Below are positions 39,679 to 49,736 of a DNA stretch of 49,736 nt, piece after piece. Under the pieces are notes generated by a model, which was not told the DNA's origin, did not search any database, and worked only from the letters and a program-made list of their open reading frames with translations. This stretch comes from Cryobacterium algoritolerans (GTDB lineage Bacteria > Actinomycetota > Actinomycetes > Actinomycetales > Microbacteriaceae). A program made the position numbers and the translations under genes. Location: NCBI RefSeq assembly GCF_004402785.1, contig NZ_SOFP01000043.1, forward strand, positions 1 to 49,736. Reading direction: 5' to 3'. Position 1 is the first letter of the stretch. Every line of letters starts with the position of its first letter.

Positions 39679-40650
39679 TTAGGAGGGCAGCACCGCCGGC
39701 ACTCCACCGTCGATCCGCTCGAGAGCCTGCTGCACCCGGTCGTTGGCGGCAGACTCGATCCAGTGCGTGTCCGCGGACCGTTTGAACCAGCTGACCTGTC
39801 GCCGGGCGTAGCGCCGCGTGAATTGCTGGGTCTGTTCGATCGCCTCGGCTTGAGTGAGGGTGCCGCGCAGTTGGCCGAGCGCCTGCGCATAACCGATGGC
39901 CCGACTGGCGGTCGCCCCCGTCTCGATGCCCGCTGGGATCAACGCTTCCACCTCGTCGGGCAACCCCGCGGCCCACATCGCGGTGACGCGCGCGTCGAGG
40001 CGGGGCGTGAGCTCCTCCCTGGGCGAGCGCAGCCCGAGCGTGACGCTTGGCCGCCAGTAGACCGGTTCGCCGGGCAGGGGCGCGGCGTGCGGGGCACCGG
40101 TCAACTCGACGACCTCGAGGGCGCGCACGAGCCGACGGCCGTTGCTCGCGCCGATCCGGGCCGCGGCGGCTGGGTCGACGGCCTTCAACCGGATGAAGAG
40201 GGCGCCGGGGCCGAACTCTGCCAGGTCGGCCTCCAGCCGCGCCCGGAGCACGGGGTCGGTGCCGGGGAACTGGAAGTCGAAGATCACCGCCGACACGTAG
40301 AGGCCGGAGCCGCCAACGAGGATGGGCACGGCGCCCCGCCCGATGATCTCGGTGATGGCCACCCTGGCCTCCACCTGGTAGCGGGCGACAGTGGCCTCAT
40401 CGGTCACCGCCAGCACGTCGAGGAGGTGATGTGGGACACCGCGGCGCTCGGCCATCGAGAGCTTCGCGGTGCCGATATCCATGCCGCGGTACAGCTGCAT
40501 GGCATCCGCGTTGACAATCTCCGCAGACCGGCCGCGCGCGGCCAGGCCTTCGGCGAGGTCGAGGGAGAGTTCGGACTTGCCGGTTCCGGTCGGCCCGACC
40601 ACCACCACAAGTCCCGCGCCTGCCCCCGTCCCCGTGTCGACGTCGTGCAC
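39679..40650 (-). CDS. miaA: tRNA dimethylallyltransferase
   Basis: Adds the isopentenyl group to A37 of UNN-reading tRNAs; 323 aa. P-loop GPTGTGKS at 19-26, [22 protein letters not shown] and the C-terminal [17 protein letters not shown] at 40650 is 4 bp from the miaB stop. The short Gly/Thr tail before the P-loop is not conserved. It works just before MiaB in the ms2i6A pathway. Confidence 0.95.
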   Translation of the reverse strand: MHDVDTGTGAGAGLVVVVGPTGTGKSELSLDLAEGLAARGRSAEIVNADAMQLYRGMDIGTAKLSMAERRGVPHHLLDVLAVTDEATVARYQVEARVAITEIIGRGAVPILVGGSGLYVSAVIFDFQFPGTDPVLRARLEADLAEFGPGALFIRLKAVDPAAAARIGASNGRRLVRALEVVELTGAPHAAPLPGEPVYWRPSVTLGLRSPREELTPRLDARVTAMWAAGLPDEVEALIPAGIETGATASRAIGYAQALGQLRGTLTQAEAIEQTQQFTRRYARRQVSWFKRSADTHWIESAANDRVQQALERIDGGVPAVLPS

Positions 40651-40654
40651 CCGG

Positions 40655-42280
40655 TTAGCGCTCCCCGTCTGTGACGTCGTAGATCGGGCTCGTCGAGACC
40701 TCGCCGCGCGCCGCGCCGGCTGACCCGGTCGATCGCGGTCCGGCCTGCGGCATCCCGAGCGTGGGCATCCCGAGGGAGACCGCGCCACCCGAAGCGGACG
40801 CGCCGCCATGGCTGGGCACGCCGCAGGCCTCCGCCTCGAACCGGTCCCAGGCGTCGCCGGCCCTGGTGCGCCGGATTCGTAGCGGGGAGGCGTCGAGCGA
40901 GTCGGCGATCAGGTGAAACGGCGCAGCCTGGGTCACGGTCACGGTGACGATGTCGCCGGGCCGTGGCAGCTCGGAGCCTGCCGGGACGTCGAAGTGAACC
41001 AGTCGGCTGTCGGGGGCTCGCCCGCTCAGTCGATGGGTGTCGGCATCCTTGCGGCCCTCGCCGTTGGCGACCAGCAGGTCCACCTCTCGGCCGATAACCG
41101 CCTGGTTCTCCTCCCAGGAAATGCGTTCCTGAAGTGCGGCGAGGCGTTCGTAGCGATCCTGAACGACCTCCTTGGGCACCTGGTCGGCCATGGTAGCGGC
41201 GGGGGTGCCCGGCCGGATCGAGTACTGGAAGGTGAACGCGGTCGCGAACCGTGCCTGTTCGACCACGCGGAGGGTGTCCCGGAAGTCCTCCTCGGTCTCG
41301 CCGGGGAACCCGACGATGATGTCCGTGCTGATGGCCGCATGGGGCATCTGTGCCCGCACCCGGTCCAGAATTCCGAGGAACTTCGCGGAGCGGTAGGAGC
41401 GACGCATCGACTTGAGGATGCGGTCAGAGCCGGACTGCAGGGGCATGTGCAGCTGGGGCATCACCGCCGGGGTCTCGGCCATCGCATCGATCACGTCGTC
41501 GGTGAACGCGGCGGGGTGCGGGCTGGTGAACCGGATGCGTTCCAGCCCTTCGATTCGGCCGGCGGCGCGCAGCAGCTTGCCGAACGCGAGGCGGTCGCCG
41601 AATTCGACGCCGTAGGAGTTGACGTTCTGGCCGAGCAGGGTGACCTCGATGGCGCCGTCGTCGACGAGCGACTGGATCTCGGCGAGAATTTCGCCCGGTC
41701 GACGGTCTTTTTCCTTGCCGCGGAGGGCCGGCACTATACAGAAGGTACAGGTGTTGTTGCAGCCGACCGAAATGGATACCCAGCCGCTGTAGCTGGAGTC
41801 ACGCTTGGTCGGCAGGCTGGACGGGAAGGTTTCCAGTGCCTCAAGGATCTCCAGCTGGGCCTCGCCGTTGTGGCGGGAACGTTCGAGCAGGCCGGGCAGC
41901 GATCCCATGTTGTGGGTGCCGAACACGACGTCGACCCAGGGGGCCTTGGCCAGGATCGTGTCCTTGTCCTTCTGGGCGAGGCAACCACCGACGGCGATCT
42001 GCATACCCTCGTGGCGGCGCTTGACCGATGCCAACTGGCCCAGATTCCCGTAGAGCTTGTTGTCGGCGTTCTCGCGCACCGCACAGGTGTTGAGTACGAC
42101 GATGTCGGCCTCATCGCCGTCGGCGAGAACGTAGCCGGCCGCCTCGAGCGAACCACTCAGGCGCTCAGAATCGTGCACGTTCATCTGGCAGCCGAAGGTG
42201 CGCACCTCGTACGTTCGGGCCCGGCCGTTCGCATCTCTTGCCGCCGTGGACGGAGCGATCACAATGCGGGTCCGGGTCAT
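40655..42280 (-). CDS. miaB: tRNA-2-methylthio-N6-dimethylallyladenosine synthase
   Basis: A radical-SAM methylthiotransferase. N-terminal UPF0004 domain with cluster cysteines in [16 protein letters not shown] and VGGCLAQKD; radical-[11 protein letters not shown]; a C-terminal TRAM domain. With ATG 42280 (GAGGA eight bases upstream) it has 541 aa; ATG 42364 would add 28 Ser/Thr-rich residues. After TRAM a tail of about 60 residues ([20 protein letters not shown]) is low-complexity, and its end overlaps a TCTCGACGAGC repeat-like element. Confidence 0.94.
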   Translation of the reverse strand: MTRTRIVIAPSTAARDANGRARTYEVRTFGCQMNVHDSERLSGSLEAAGYVLADGDEADIVVLNTCAVRENADNKLYGNLGQLASVKRRHEGMQIAVGGCLAQKDKDTILAKAPWVDVVFGTHNMGSLPGLLERSRHNGEAQLEILEALETFPSSLPTKRDSSYSGWVSISVGCNNTCTFCIVPALRGKEKDRRPGEILAEIQSLVDDGAIEVTLLGQNVNSYGVEFGDRLAFGKLLRAAGRIEGLERIRFTSPHPAAFTDDVIDAMAETPAVMPQLHMPLQSGSDRILKSMRRSYRSAKFLGILDRVRAQMPHAAISTDIIVGFPGETEEDFRDTLRVVEQARFATAFTFQYSIRPGTPAATMADQVPKEVVQDRYERLAALQERISWEENQAVIGREVDLLVANGEGRKDADTHRLSGRAPDSRLVHFDVPAGSELPRPGDIVTVTVTQAAPFHLIADSLDASPLRIRRTRAGDAWDRFEAEACGVPSHGGASASGGAVSLGMPTLGMPQAGPRSTGSAGAARGEVSTSPIYDVTDGER

Positions 42281-42507
42281 CGGGTCGTCCTCGGTGCTCG
42301 CTGACGGTGGACTCAGCGTCATGGCGCTGGAAGAATCGAGTGCGGGGGTGCTGCGGGTCGTCATAGTGGCCCCAGTTTACGCGTCGAACCCTGAGTGCGG
42401 GAATGGGCGGACCGGTGCCGTCTGGGCAGACTGACCGGTGTCCCCCCGGCCACCCCGCCTGGCGGCTCTTTTCGAGGCAACCCGACCGGGAAGGGTGGAA
42501 CTCCGAC

Positions 42508-43305
42508 CTAGCGGAACCGGACGTGGGAGGCTCCGCCGGAACCCGACCGGGATGCCAGGGCGGCCTTCACAGCCACGCGCACCGCGGTGGAGGCGTATCC
42601 CTTGCGCATCAGGAACCCGGTGAGCCTCCGGTCGATCGTCTGGTCGTCGAGGCGGCCCAGTTGCTGCACCCGCTTGCAGGCCAGTTCGATGGCACGCTCC
42701 GCCTCGTCGTCGGGGAGCTCCTCGAGCTTTTCGAGGATCAGGTCGTGGTCGAGTCCGCGCCGGCGCATCTCGGCCTGGACCCCGGACCGGCCGAGACCTT
42801 TGCGTTCGTGGTGGCTGTGCAGGATCTGGTCGGCCAGCTTTTCCTCGTCGATGTAGCCGAGTTCGGCGAATCGTTCGATCACGTCGTCGATCTCGTGTTC
42901 GGCGATCTCGGTACCGGCGAGGATGCTGCGGGCCTCCGTGGCGGACAGCGAGCGTGCGCGCAGCCGCTGCAGCAGCAGCTGCTCCGCATGCTCCCGCTCG
43001 ACCGCATGCTCCCGCTCGACCGCGTCGACGGCTTCGGCCGCGCCGACGGCTTCGGCCGCGTCTGCGGCTGCCGTGGAAACAGGGCCATACCCGTCTGCCG
43101 GCCCTGGCTCCGCGGTCCCTCCGGGACCGGCCGGTGCAGTCCCCCTGAGGTAGGTGACGGGCGCGAGTGACCCGTCAGGCGCAGCGACTGGACCCGACTC
43201 GACTACGGGGTCGCCGGACAGCGCCTTCGCCGCGGCCCGCGCCTTGCTCCTCGCACGGGCGGCGCTGATCGGGGTGACCTCGTCGGCCGGTTCGAAGTGC
43301 ACCAT
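42508..43305 (-). CDS. recX: regulatory protein RecX
   Basis: Inhibitor of RecA filaments, 265 aa. The RecX helices start near residue 108 (QLLLQRLRARSLSATEARSIL) and continue through GLGRSGVQAEMRRRGLD and GRLDDQTIDRRLTGFLMRKGY. The first 107 residues are an Ala/Pro-rich extension containing two minisatellite arrays (VEREHA twice and a repeated AEAV motif). ATG 43305 is 5 bp from the recA stop, so the pair is co-transcribed with recA. Confidence 0.93.
   Translation of the reverse strand: MVHFEPADEVTPISAARARSKARAAAKALSGDPVVESGPVAAPDGSLAPVTYLRGTAPAGPGGTAEPGPADGYGPVSTAAADAAEAVGAAEAVDAVEREHAVEREHAEQLLLQRLRARSLSATEARSILAGTEIAEHEIDDVIERFAELGYIDEEKLADQILHSHHERKGLGRSGVQAEMRRRGLDHDLILEKLEELPDDEAERAIELACKRVQQLGRLDDQTIDRRLTGFLMRKGYASTAVRVAVKAALASRSGSGGASHVRFR
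42984..43059. repeat. two 18-bp tandem repeat pairs in recX
   Basis: CCGCATGCTCCCGCTCGA occurs twice (42984-43001, 43002-43019). Then two copies of an 18-bp unit with the core CGACGGCTTCGGCCGC follow (43024-43041, 43042-43059), differing at one base. Both keep the frame of the N-terminal RecX extension. Confidence 0.8.
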
Positions 43306-43310
43306 CGCGG

Positions 43311-44441
<1,131 letters not shown>

Positions 44442-44648
44442 GGTGGACTCCTTCGGTCGTGCGTTTCGGCGCCTATAGGCTGTCGACCGCGGCGTCCGGG
44501 AAGACCCCGGGTGCCGTTCTCGACAAGGCATTCGCTGTCTGTCTCTGACGAAATCTGACTGTACGCCGCACCGCCGACACTGGTCGGAAACTGTGGCGCA
44601 CGGGGACAATTCGTCGTCGACGTCCGCTGTTGAGGAGCCTATCAAAAT

Positions 44649-44664
44649 ACGAACACGCATTCGA
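44649..44664. promoter_or_regulatory. SOS box upstream of recA
   Basis: ACGAAC, ACGC, ATTCGA matches the TCGAAC-N4-GTTCGA consensus with few differences. Beyond it, CAAAATA and TATTTTG extend the dyad to about 29 bp (44643-44671). It lies about 200 bp before the recA start. Confidence 0.65.
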
Positions 44665-44729
44665 TATTTTGGTTCGCGGTGCTGGCGTGTCGTCGAAACT
44701 CGGCTGCGGAGACCGGAAGCAGGGGGTTG

Positions 44730-44951
44730 CTATTTTCGGGCAGCCGGAAGACCGGCCCCGTACCAACGGCTCTTCGGGACATCCGTCTCGGCGCAGAGCG
44801 CCAGCCACACGTCGCGCGCCGACGCACCGCCGGCCAGGGCCTGGTCGGCGGTGCGCCCGAAGGCGGTGAGGATGAGGTCGCGGGTGAGTACCCGACCGTA
44901 ACCCTCGCCGAATTCCTCTTTCAGGGCTTGACGGAATTCACTCAGGCGCAT
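44730..44951 (-). CDS. DUF3046 family protein
   Basis: A 73-aa protein starting MRLSEFRQALKEEFGEGYG, with RDLILTAFGRTADQALAGG and DVWLALCAETDVPKSRWYG as the DUF3046 pattern. Function unknown. It lies between clgR and recA, 31 bp from clgR. No strong ribosome site is seen. Confidence 0.85.
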   Translation of the reverse strand: MRLSEFRQALKEEFGEGYGRVLTRDLILTAFGRTADQALAGGASARDVWLALCAETDVPKSRWYGAGLPAARK

Positions 44952-44982
44952 GCCGAAACCACACGAGTCGTCGCCGTACTCG

Positions 44983-45291
44983 TCAGCGGACCATCAACCC
45001 GGTGTCGAAGTTGGCGACCAGTTCGTCCGGAACGGTGTCCGGAAAACGATCGATTCCCTCGATGACCGCGAGACGATCGCCGACCTCACGCATGATGACC
45101 GAGATCGGGGTGTCCAACGCGTCTGCGACGGATGCCAGGATTTCACTGGACGCTTCCTTCTGACCTCGCTCGACCTCGCTCAGGTAGCCGAGGGCCACGC
45201 TGGCCTTGCTCGCAACCTGACGCAGAGTGCGCCCCTTCTGCAGGCGGAAGTCCCTAAGCACATCGCCGATTTCCTGTCTTACGAGAATCAT
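44983..45291 (-). CDS. clgR: ClgR-like XRE-family transcriptional regulator
   Basis: A 102-aa helix-turn-helix protein. MILVRQEIGDVLRDFRLQKGRT precedes the HTH (LRQVASKASVALGYLSEVERGQKEAS), a signature of actinobacterial ClgR. ClgR activates clp protease and other stress genes in Corynebacterium and Mycobacterium. ATG 45291 follows AAGGAGG. It is the first gene of a clgR-DUF3046-recA-recX series; the 168 bp upstream holds no exact CGC-N5-GCG ClgR box that I can see. Confidence 0.9.
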   Translation of the reverse strand: MILVRQEIGDVLRDFRLQKGRTLRQVASKASVALGYLSEVERGQKEASSEILASVADALDTPISVIMREVGDRLAVIEGIDRFPDTVPDELVANFDTGLMVR

Positions 45292-45459
45292 CGGAACCTC
45301 CTTCTTGTACCTTCTAAGTACCGCTTGTGAACTACGGTCGTCTGCTGTCTGGTGTGGCGGATGGACTGCAGTACTACATTCATCCGACACCCTGAGACTA
45401 CCGACGACTACTGGACTTTTCTTGTGAATCTTCTCTGTGTAACCGACGTGTCGTGGGAA

Positions 45460-45966
45460 CTATTCCGGGCGGGAACGGGCTATCAGGGTGTGCACAGCTT
45501 CGACCGCCCTGGCCACGGTTTGTTCCCGGATCGCCGACCGGTCACCGGCCAGGATGAGCGGAATCGCCCACCCGTCGCCGCCGCGGGACAGCCCGAGGAA
45601 GACGGTGCCGGGGACCTGCCCGCCCTGCGGGTCCGGACCGGCGACGCCGGTCGTCGCGATGCCCAGATCGGCGGCCCGGCCGGCGATCGCCAGTCTGGTA
45701 CGCACCCCCAAGGCCATCTGGATGGCGACCTCAGGGTGCACCGGCCCGTGTTCGGCCAGGAGCTCGGTGTCCACGCCGAGCAGGGTGTGCTTGAGCTCCG
45801 TCTGGTAGGCCACGACTCCCCCGTTGACGCAGAAGGAGGCGCCGGGGATCCGGATCAGTTCGGCCGCGAGCAGGCCGCCGGTGAGCGACTCGGCAACGGC
45901 GATTGTGAGGCCGGCAGCGGTCAACGCCCCGACCAGGGCGGCCGTCCGGTCCGGAAAGGCAGTCAT
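45460..45966 (-). CDS. cinA: CinA-type nicotinamide-nucleotide amidohydrolase
   Basis: A 168-aa PncC-type CinA C-terminal domain that deamidates nicotinamide mononucleotide. GLTIAVAESLTGGLLAAELI, NGGVVAYQTELKHTLLGV and GVAGPDPQGGQVPGTVF are diagnostic. The N-terminal MoaB-like part of long CinA is absent. ATG 45966 (or TTG 45975, overlapping pgsA by 4 nt). Last gene of ftsK-pgsA-cinA. Confidence 0.92.
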   Translation of the reverse strand: MTAFPDRTAALVGALTAAGLTIAVAESLTGGLLAAELIRIPGASFCVNGGVVAYQTELKHTLLGVDTELLAEHGPVHPEVAIQMALGVRTRLAIAGRAADLGIATTGVAGPDPQGGQVPGTVFLGLSRGGDGWAIPLILAGDRSAIREQTVARAVEAVHTLIARSRPE

Positions 45967-45971
45967 CGACG

Positions 45972-46571
45972 TCAACTCGCGGCTGCGGCGCCGCGGTTCT
46001 CGCGGCGGGCGGCGAGGAGGTAGTCGATCCCGGTGACCACGGTCGCGACCAGAGCGGCGGCCATGACTGTCCAGTTCAGCCAGAAAACCCAGTCACCCAG
46101 CAGCAGCCAGAGCGGCACCAGGGCCAGCGAGATCGCCACGGACTGCAGCACCGTCTTGAGTTTCCCGCCCCGGGAAGCGGGGATCACCCTGTCCTTCAGC
46201 TTGGCGAAGCGGAAGACCGTGATGCCGATCTCGCGAACGAGGATGACGATGCTCACCCACCACCATAATTCGCCGAGGATCGACAGCGACACCAGGGCGC
46301 CGCCGGTGAGCACCTTGTCTGCTATCGGGTCGAGCAGCTTGCCGAGGTCGGTGACCTGGTTGTTGCGACGGGCAATCGCGCCGTCGATCCCGTCGGTGGC
46401 GATCGCGATGATGAACAGCACGGCGGCGGCCCAGCGGAGGGCGCCATCCCGGCCTGCGTCGGCCAGGAGCAGCCAGATGAACAGCGGGGCAAGCAGGATC
46501 CGTACGATCGTGATCAGGTTGGGTAGGTTCCAGTTGCTGGGGCGCGCGACAGGCGTGAGTGGTGTGGCCAT
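45972..46571 (-). CDS. pgsA: CDP-diacylglycerol--glycerol-3-phosphate 3-phosphatidyltransferase
   Basis: An inner-membrane enzyme of 199 aa. The CDP-alcohol phosphotransferase motif DGIDGAIARRNNQVTDLGK with LLDPIADK (residues 60-86) contains all catalytic aspartates. Several transmembrane helices are predicted from hydrophobicity (about 18-37, 48-62, 95-112, 150-185). It is 3 bp downstream of ftsK. Confidence 0.92.
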   Translation of the reverse strand: MATPLTPVARPSNWNLPNLITIVRILLAPLFIWLLLADAGRDGALRWAAAVLFIIAIATDGIDGAIARRNNQVTDLGKLLDPIADKVLTGGALVSLSILGELWWWVSIVILVREIGITVFRFAKLKDRVIPASRGGKLKTVLQSVAISLALVPLWLLLGDWVFWLNWTVMAAALVATVVTGIDYLLAARRENRGAAAAS

Positions 46572-46574
46572 CGG

Positions 46575-49424
46575 TCATTCCCTGTCGGTCAGTTGCCAGG
46601 CATCCTCATCGGGTGCAGCCTCTTTCTCAGGGTACCCCTCCGACATCTTCGCGACCGGGTCGCCCGCGTACCGGGAGTCGGGGGCGCTGTCCGCCTGGTG
46701 TGCGGCGGCGGCCTGCGCGTTGGCGGCGGCCGCGTGATGCTGCTCGTCCGAGCCGCGCAGCAGCGCGAGCACGCTCGGGAGCTGTTCGACCGTGACGAGC
46801 ACGTCGCGGGCCTTCGACCCCTCGGATGGGCCGACGATCTCGCGGGACTCGAGCAGGTCCATCAGGCGTCCGGCCTTCGCGAAGCCGACCCGCAGCTTCC
46901 GCTGCAGCATCGAGGTGGACCCGAACTGGGTCGACACCACGAGTTCGGCGGCGGCAAGCAACACCTCGAGGTCGTCGCCGATGTCGGAGTCGATCTCCTT
47001 GCGCGGGGCGACCATCGAGACATCCGGCCGGTAGTCGGGGCGGGCCTGTTGAGTGACGTGCTTGACGACGCGTTCGATCTCGGCCTCGTTGACCCAGGCA
47101 CCCTGCACCCGGATCGCCTTGGACGCCCCCATCGGCAGGAACAGGGCGTCACCCTGACCGATCAGCTTGTCGGCGCCGGGCTGGTCGAGGATGACCCGGG
47201 AGTCGGTGACGCTGGTCACGGCGAAGGCGAGCCGTGAGGGCACGTTGGCCTTGATCAGCCCGGTGACGACGTCGACGCTGGGCCGCTGGGTGGCCAGGAC
47301 GAGGTGGATACCGGAGGCGCGGGCGAGCTGGGTGATGCGCACGATCGAGTCCTCGACGTCGCGCGGGGCGACCATCATCAGGTCGGCGAGCTCATCGACG
47401 ACGACGAGGAGGTAGGGGTAGGGCTTGAGGGTGCGGGCGCTGCCGGCGGGCAGCACAATCTCGTTGTTCACGACGGCCTTGTTGAAGTCGTCGATGTGGC
47501 GGAAGCCGAAGCTGGCCAGGTCGTCGTAGCGCATGTCCATCTCTTTGACGACCCACTGCAGGGCCTCGGCGGCCTTCTTCGGGCTGGTGATGATCGGCGT
47601 GATCAGGTGCGGCACCCCGGCGTAGGCGGCGAGCTCGACCCGCTTCGGGTCGATCAGCACCATCCGCACGTCGCTGGGCTTGGCGCGCATGAGCAGGCTG
47701 GTGATCATCGAGTTCACGAAGCTCGACTTGCCGGAGCCGGTGGAACCGGCGACGAGGAGGTGGGGCATCTTGGCGAGGTTGGCGATGACGAACCCGCCAC
47801 CGACGTCCTTGCCGACGCCGATGGTCATCGGGTGGGTGCTGTTGGTCGCGGTCCCGGAGCGGAGCACGTCGCCGAGGGTGACGATCTCGCGGTCGGTGTT
47901 GGGGATCTCAATGCCGATGGCGCTCTTGCCGGGAATGGGCGAGAGGATGCGCACCTCATTCGAGGCGACCGCGTAGGAGAGGTTCTTGCTCAGCGCGGTG
48001 ACCCGTTCCACCTTGACGCCGGGGCCGAGTTCGATCTCGTACTGGGTCACGGTCGGACCGCGGGAGAACCCGGTGACCTTCGCGTCGACCTGGAACTGGC
48101 GGAGCACCTCGGTGATCGACTTCACGATCTCGTCGTTCGCGGCCGAGCGTGCCTTCGCCGGCGGGCCCTTGGTCAGGGTCGTGTTCGACGGTAGCTGGTA
48201 CGGTGCCGCCGGTTCGGGGGCCGCCGCCTCGGGGCGCGGAGCCAGGGCGGCCGAGTCGAGCTCGTCGAAACCGGGCAGCACCTCGGTGAGTCCGGTCGGG
48301 TCGTCCGCGTACAGGCCCGTCGCCGAGCCCCGCTGCACGTCGATCTCGCCGGTGAAGCGCTTGATGGCGTTTTCGGCGCGCAGCAGGTCCTCGAGGACCT
48401 CGGTGCCGTAGTGGTCCTTGTTCCTGCCCGAGGACGGCTGGGCGCTCTCCAGTGCGGTGTCGAAGCTGCCGCGGCCGTCGCCGCCGAGCAGCGTGCTCAG
48501 CGGGTCGGATGCCGGCGGCTCGGCCTCGCCGGCGGGGTGCGCATCCGAGCTGACCGGGCCGCTGAAATCGGGGTCTTCCTCACGCTTGCTGGTGTTGCGC
48601 CGCCACCAGGGCAGGGTGTTGGTGTCTTCGTCGACGCCGTCGAGTTCTACCTGCACGGTCTTCTCCAGCTTCGCCTCCCGGGCAGCCGCGCGTTCCTCGG
48701 CGTTGGGGAGTTGCGCGCCGAACAGCCAGGCGTAGAGCTCGCGGCTGCGCGCGCCGATCCGGTTCGGCGGTGTCTTTGTGATGATGAAGAGGCTCAGGGC
48801 CAGCAGCAGGATCACCACGATGGTGGCGCCGATGGTGGTGGTCAGGTAGATCAGCGGGGCGGCGACCATCCAGCCGATCACACCGCCGGACAGGGCGAGC
48901 ACCTCCATGCCGTCGCTGGGGGCCGGCTGACCGCCGAAGACATGGCAGAGGCCGGACACCGACACGAGCAGCAGCGAGAGGCCGATGCCGATCCGCCCGT
49001 TGTCGTGCACCGAGCTGGGTTTGCGGAAGAGCCAGACCGCGAAGAGAAGCATGATCACGGGCAGGGCGAACGCGACACGGCCGAACAGGCCGCCGAAGGT
49101 CCAGGCGTCGAAGGTCTGCGCGACAGGGCTGTTGATCAGGAACCACTCGATCACCGCCCCCGCGATGGCGAGGAGCACGAGAAAGAACGGCAGGCCGTCG
49201 CGGCGTTCATCTTTGGAGAGTTGTTCGGGGCCGAGGGCGCGGGCGGCGCCGCCGCTGACATGGGCGAGCGCGATCCAGATCCGGGCTAACAGTCCGGGGC
49301 CCGGGTCGCCGGCTGTGAACTTGACGGTCTTCTGGCTCGCCGTCTTCCCGACTGGTTTGCGCGCCGGGGTGCCGCGCGCAGTCGTGCTGCGGGCACGCCC
49401 GGTCGACTTCGTGCTCGTGGCCAT
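46575..49424 (-). CDS. ftsK: DNA translocase FtsK/SpoIIIE
   Basis: A septal motor clearing chromosomes at division; 949 aa. Basic N-terminus, four to five transmembrane segments in the first 230 residues, a variable acidic linker, then the RecA-like motor: Walker A GSTGSGKS near 560, Walker [11 protein letters not shown] near 675, and the C-terminal gamma winged helix ([25 protein letters not shown]), which recognises KOPS. ATG 49424. A Pro/Ala/Asp tail follows the gamma domain. Confidence 0.97.
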   Translation of the reverse strand: MATSTKSTGRARSTTARGTPARKPVGKTASQKTVKFTAGDPGPGLLARIWIALAHVSGGAARALGPEQLSKDERRDGLPFFLVLLAIAGAVIEWFLINSPVAQTFDAWTFGGLFGRVAFALPVIMLLFAVWLFRKPSSVHDNGRIGIGLSLLLVSVSGLCHVFGGQPAPSDGMEVLALSGGVIGWMVAAPLIYLTTTIGATIVVILLLALSLFIITKTPPNRIGARSRELYAWLFGAQLPNAEERAAAREAKLEKTVQVELDGVDEDTNTLPWWRRNTSKREEDPDFSGPVSSDAHPAGEAEPPASDPLSTLLGGDGRGSFDTALESAQPSSGRNKDHYGTEVLEDLLRAENAIKRFTGEIDVQRGSATGLYADDPTGLTEVLPGFDELDSAALAPRPEAAAPEPAAPYQLPSNTTLTKGPPAKARSAANDEIVKSITEVLRQFQVDAKVTGFSRGPTVTQYEIELGPGVKVERVTALSKNLSYAVASNEVRILSPIPGKSAIGIEIPNTDREIVTLGDVLRSGTATNSTHPMTIGVGKDVGGGFVIANLAKMPHLLVAGSTGSGKSSFVNSMITSLLMRAKPSDVRMVLIDPKRVELAAYAGVPHLITPIITSPKKAAEALQWVVKEMDMRYDDLASFGFRHIDDFNKAVVNNEIVLPAGSARTLKPYPYLLVVVDELADLMMVAPRDVEDSIVRITQLARASGIHLVLATQRPSVDVVTGLIKANVPSRLAFAVTSVTDSRVILDQPGADKLIGQGDALFLPMGASKAIRVQGAWVNEAEIERVVKHVTQQARPDYRPDVSMVAPRKEIDSDIGDDLEVLLAAAELVVSTQFGSTSMLQRKLRVGFAKAGRLMDLLESREIVGPSEGSKARDVLVTVEQLPSVLALLRGSDEQHHAAAANAQAAAAHQADSAPDSRYAGDPVAKMSEGYPEKEAAPDEDAWQLTDRE

Positions 49425-49481
49425 GAAAACAACGGTACCGCCGCGCCCGCGATTCGGGGTGATCCCACGCCCACATGCCGG

Positions 49482-49596
49482 GCGAGCCCGTCGAAATCAC
49501 GCACCGGTCGGCGATGGAGGCTGTCGAAATCACGCACTCGTCGGTGCTTGACCCTGTCGAAATCACGCACCGTCGGTGATTGAGTCTGTCGAATTC
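49482..49596. repeat. degenerate 33-bp repeats upstream of ftsK
   Basis: Three to four units, each with GTCGAAATCACGCAC or a close variant followed by a CGGTCGG or CGTCGGTG segment and a GA-rich end, at about 49488, 49518-49530, 49551 and 49588. They resemble dispersed TTTCGACAGGCTCA-type repeats. The units are too degenerate and too few for a CRISPR array. Confidence 0.65.
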
Positions 49597-49604
49597 AGAT
49601 TCGA
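49589..49604. promoter_or_regulatory. SOS-like palindrome before the rightmost gene
   Basis: TCGAAT, TCAG, ATTCGA is a perfect dyad with the layout TCGAAY-N4-RTTCGA, the same T variant as the palindrome at 32005. It lies 63 bp before the ATG at 49668 and 165 bp before ftsK. Confidence 0.4.
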
Positions 49605-49667
49605 TTAAGTTATCCACATCTTTGACTTTCTCTCATATTTGTGTTCCTGTTTCCGTAGAATTGCGGT

Positions 49668-49736
49668 ATGTCCACCACCCTCCGCGACCAGAGCCCGGCC
49701 CGGCCCACCGCCGCCCCGCTCGCGGACCGGCTGCGC
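49668..49736 (+). CDS. start of a CDS truncated at the window edge
   Basis: ATG followed by 22 codons (MSTTLRDQSPARPTAAPLADR, then LR) to the end of the window. The phrase PLADRLR recalls the N-terminus of RarA-type AAA ATPases, but 23 residues are too few to decide. TAGAAT at 49656-49661 lies 6 nt before the ATG, suggesting a -10 element and a leaderless transcript. A GC-rich start after an AT-rich stretch supports a real gene. Confidence 0.55.
   Translation, partial: MSTTLRDQSPARPTAAPLADRLR

Noticed and set aside
45292..45459. ClgR autoregulatory site upstream of clgR.
   Set aside because: No CGC-N5-GCG or close dyad found on either strand; ACCG...CGGT is too short to call.
49482..49596. 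CRISPR array.
   Set aside because: Units are degenerate, about 33 bp apart with no unique spacers of constant length, and no cas genes are near.

Overview
This window is high-GC chromosomal DNA that reads as a conserved housekeeping segment of an actinobacterium, most probably a member of the Microbacteriaceae (Cryobacterium/Leifsonia-like). That placement is an inference from four things: the gene order (tyrS; argH-G-F-D-B-J-C; pheT-pheS; rplT-rpmI-infC; lhr; priA-hisH-B-C; lexA; hflX; dapF-miaA-miaB; recX-recA; clgR; cinA-pgsA-ftsK), the PriA-type HisA, the ClgR next to recA, and dispersed short repeats of the TTTCGACAGGCTCA type. About 95% of the window is coding and most genes lie on the minus strand. 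No prophage, transposon, CRISPR array, tRNA or rRNA gene is visible.

Layout by coordinate. 1-449 is gene-free and repetitive. 450-1751 is tyrS (-). 1890-3184 is a plus-strand two-gene unit resembling SatD/SatE. 3274-12005 is the arginine operon read leftward (argC-J-B-D-F-G-H) with a DNA glycosylase (mpg) appended; argR is absent from its usual place. 12108-15682 is pheS-pheT. 15729-19076 is a gluABCD-type amino-acid ABC transporter lying between the TrmH-type methyltransferase gene and pheS. 19146-21310 is infC-rpmI-rplT-trmH-like, with infC starting at an AUC codon. 21600-21947 is a divergent DUF1844 gene. 22024-27442 is lhr-nei2. 27494-31434 is hisC-hisB-hisH-priA-sseB. 31486-32924 is a divergent LysM gene/lexA pair with SOS boxes between. 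32985-36344 is metF-metE. 36574-38112 is hflX, divergent from a small methyltransferase gene. 38788-42280 is miaB-miaA-dapF. 42508-45291 is clgR-DUF3046-recA-recX. 45460-49424 is ftsK-pgsA-cinA. A new plus-strand gene begins at 49668 and runs off the window.

The genes form three functional blocks: amino-acid supply (Arg, His, Met, glutamate-type uptake), translation (TyrRS, PheRS, IF3, L35, L20, tRNA and rRNA modification, HflX), and DNA repair or SOS response (LexA, LysM protein, RecA, RecX, ClgR, Lhr, Nei2, Mpg, FtsK). Many junctions are 4-nt ATGA/GTGA/TTGA overlaps, implying translational coupling.

I found no clearly new multi-gene system. The nearest candidates are the SatD/SatE-like pair, a structured leader before metF-metE, a terminator placed directly before gluA, the IF3 AUC start, clustered LexA-like operators, and a dispersed repeat apparently embedded in the pheT reading frame. 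All calls come from reading the sequence; no database or folding program was run.
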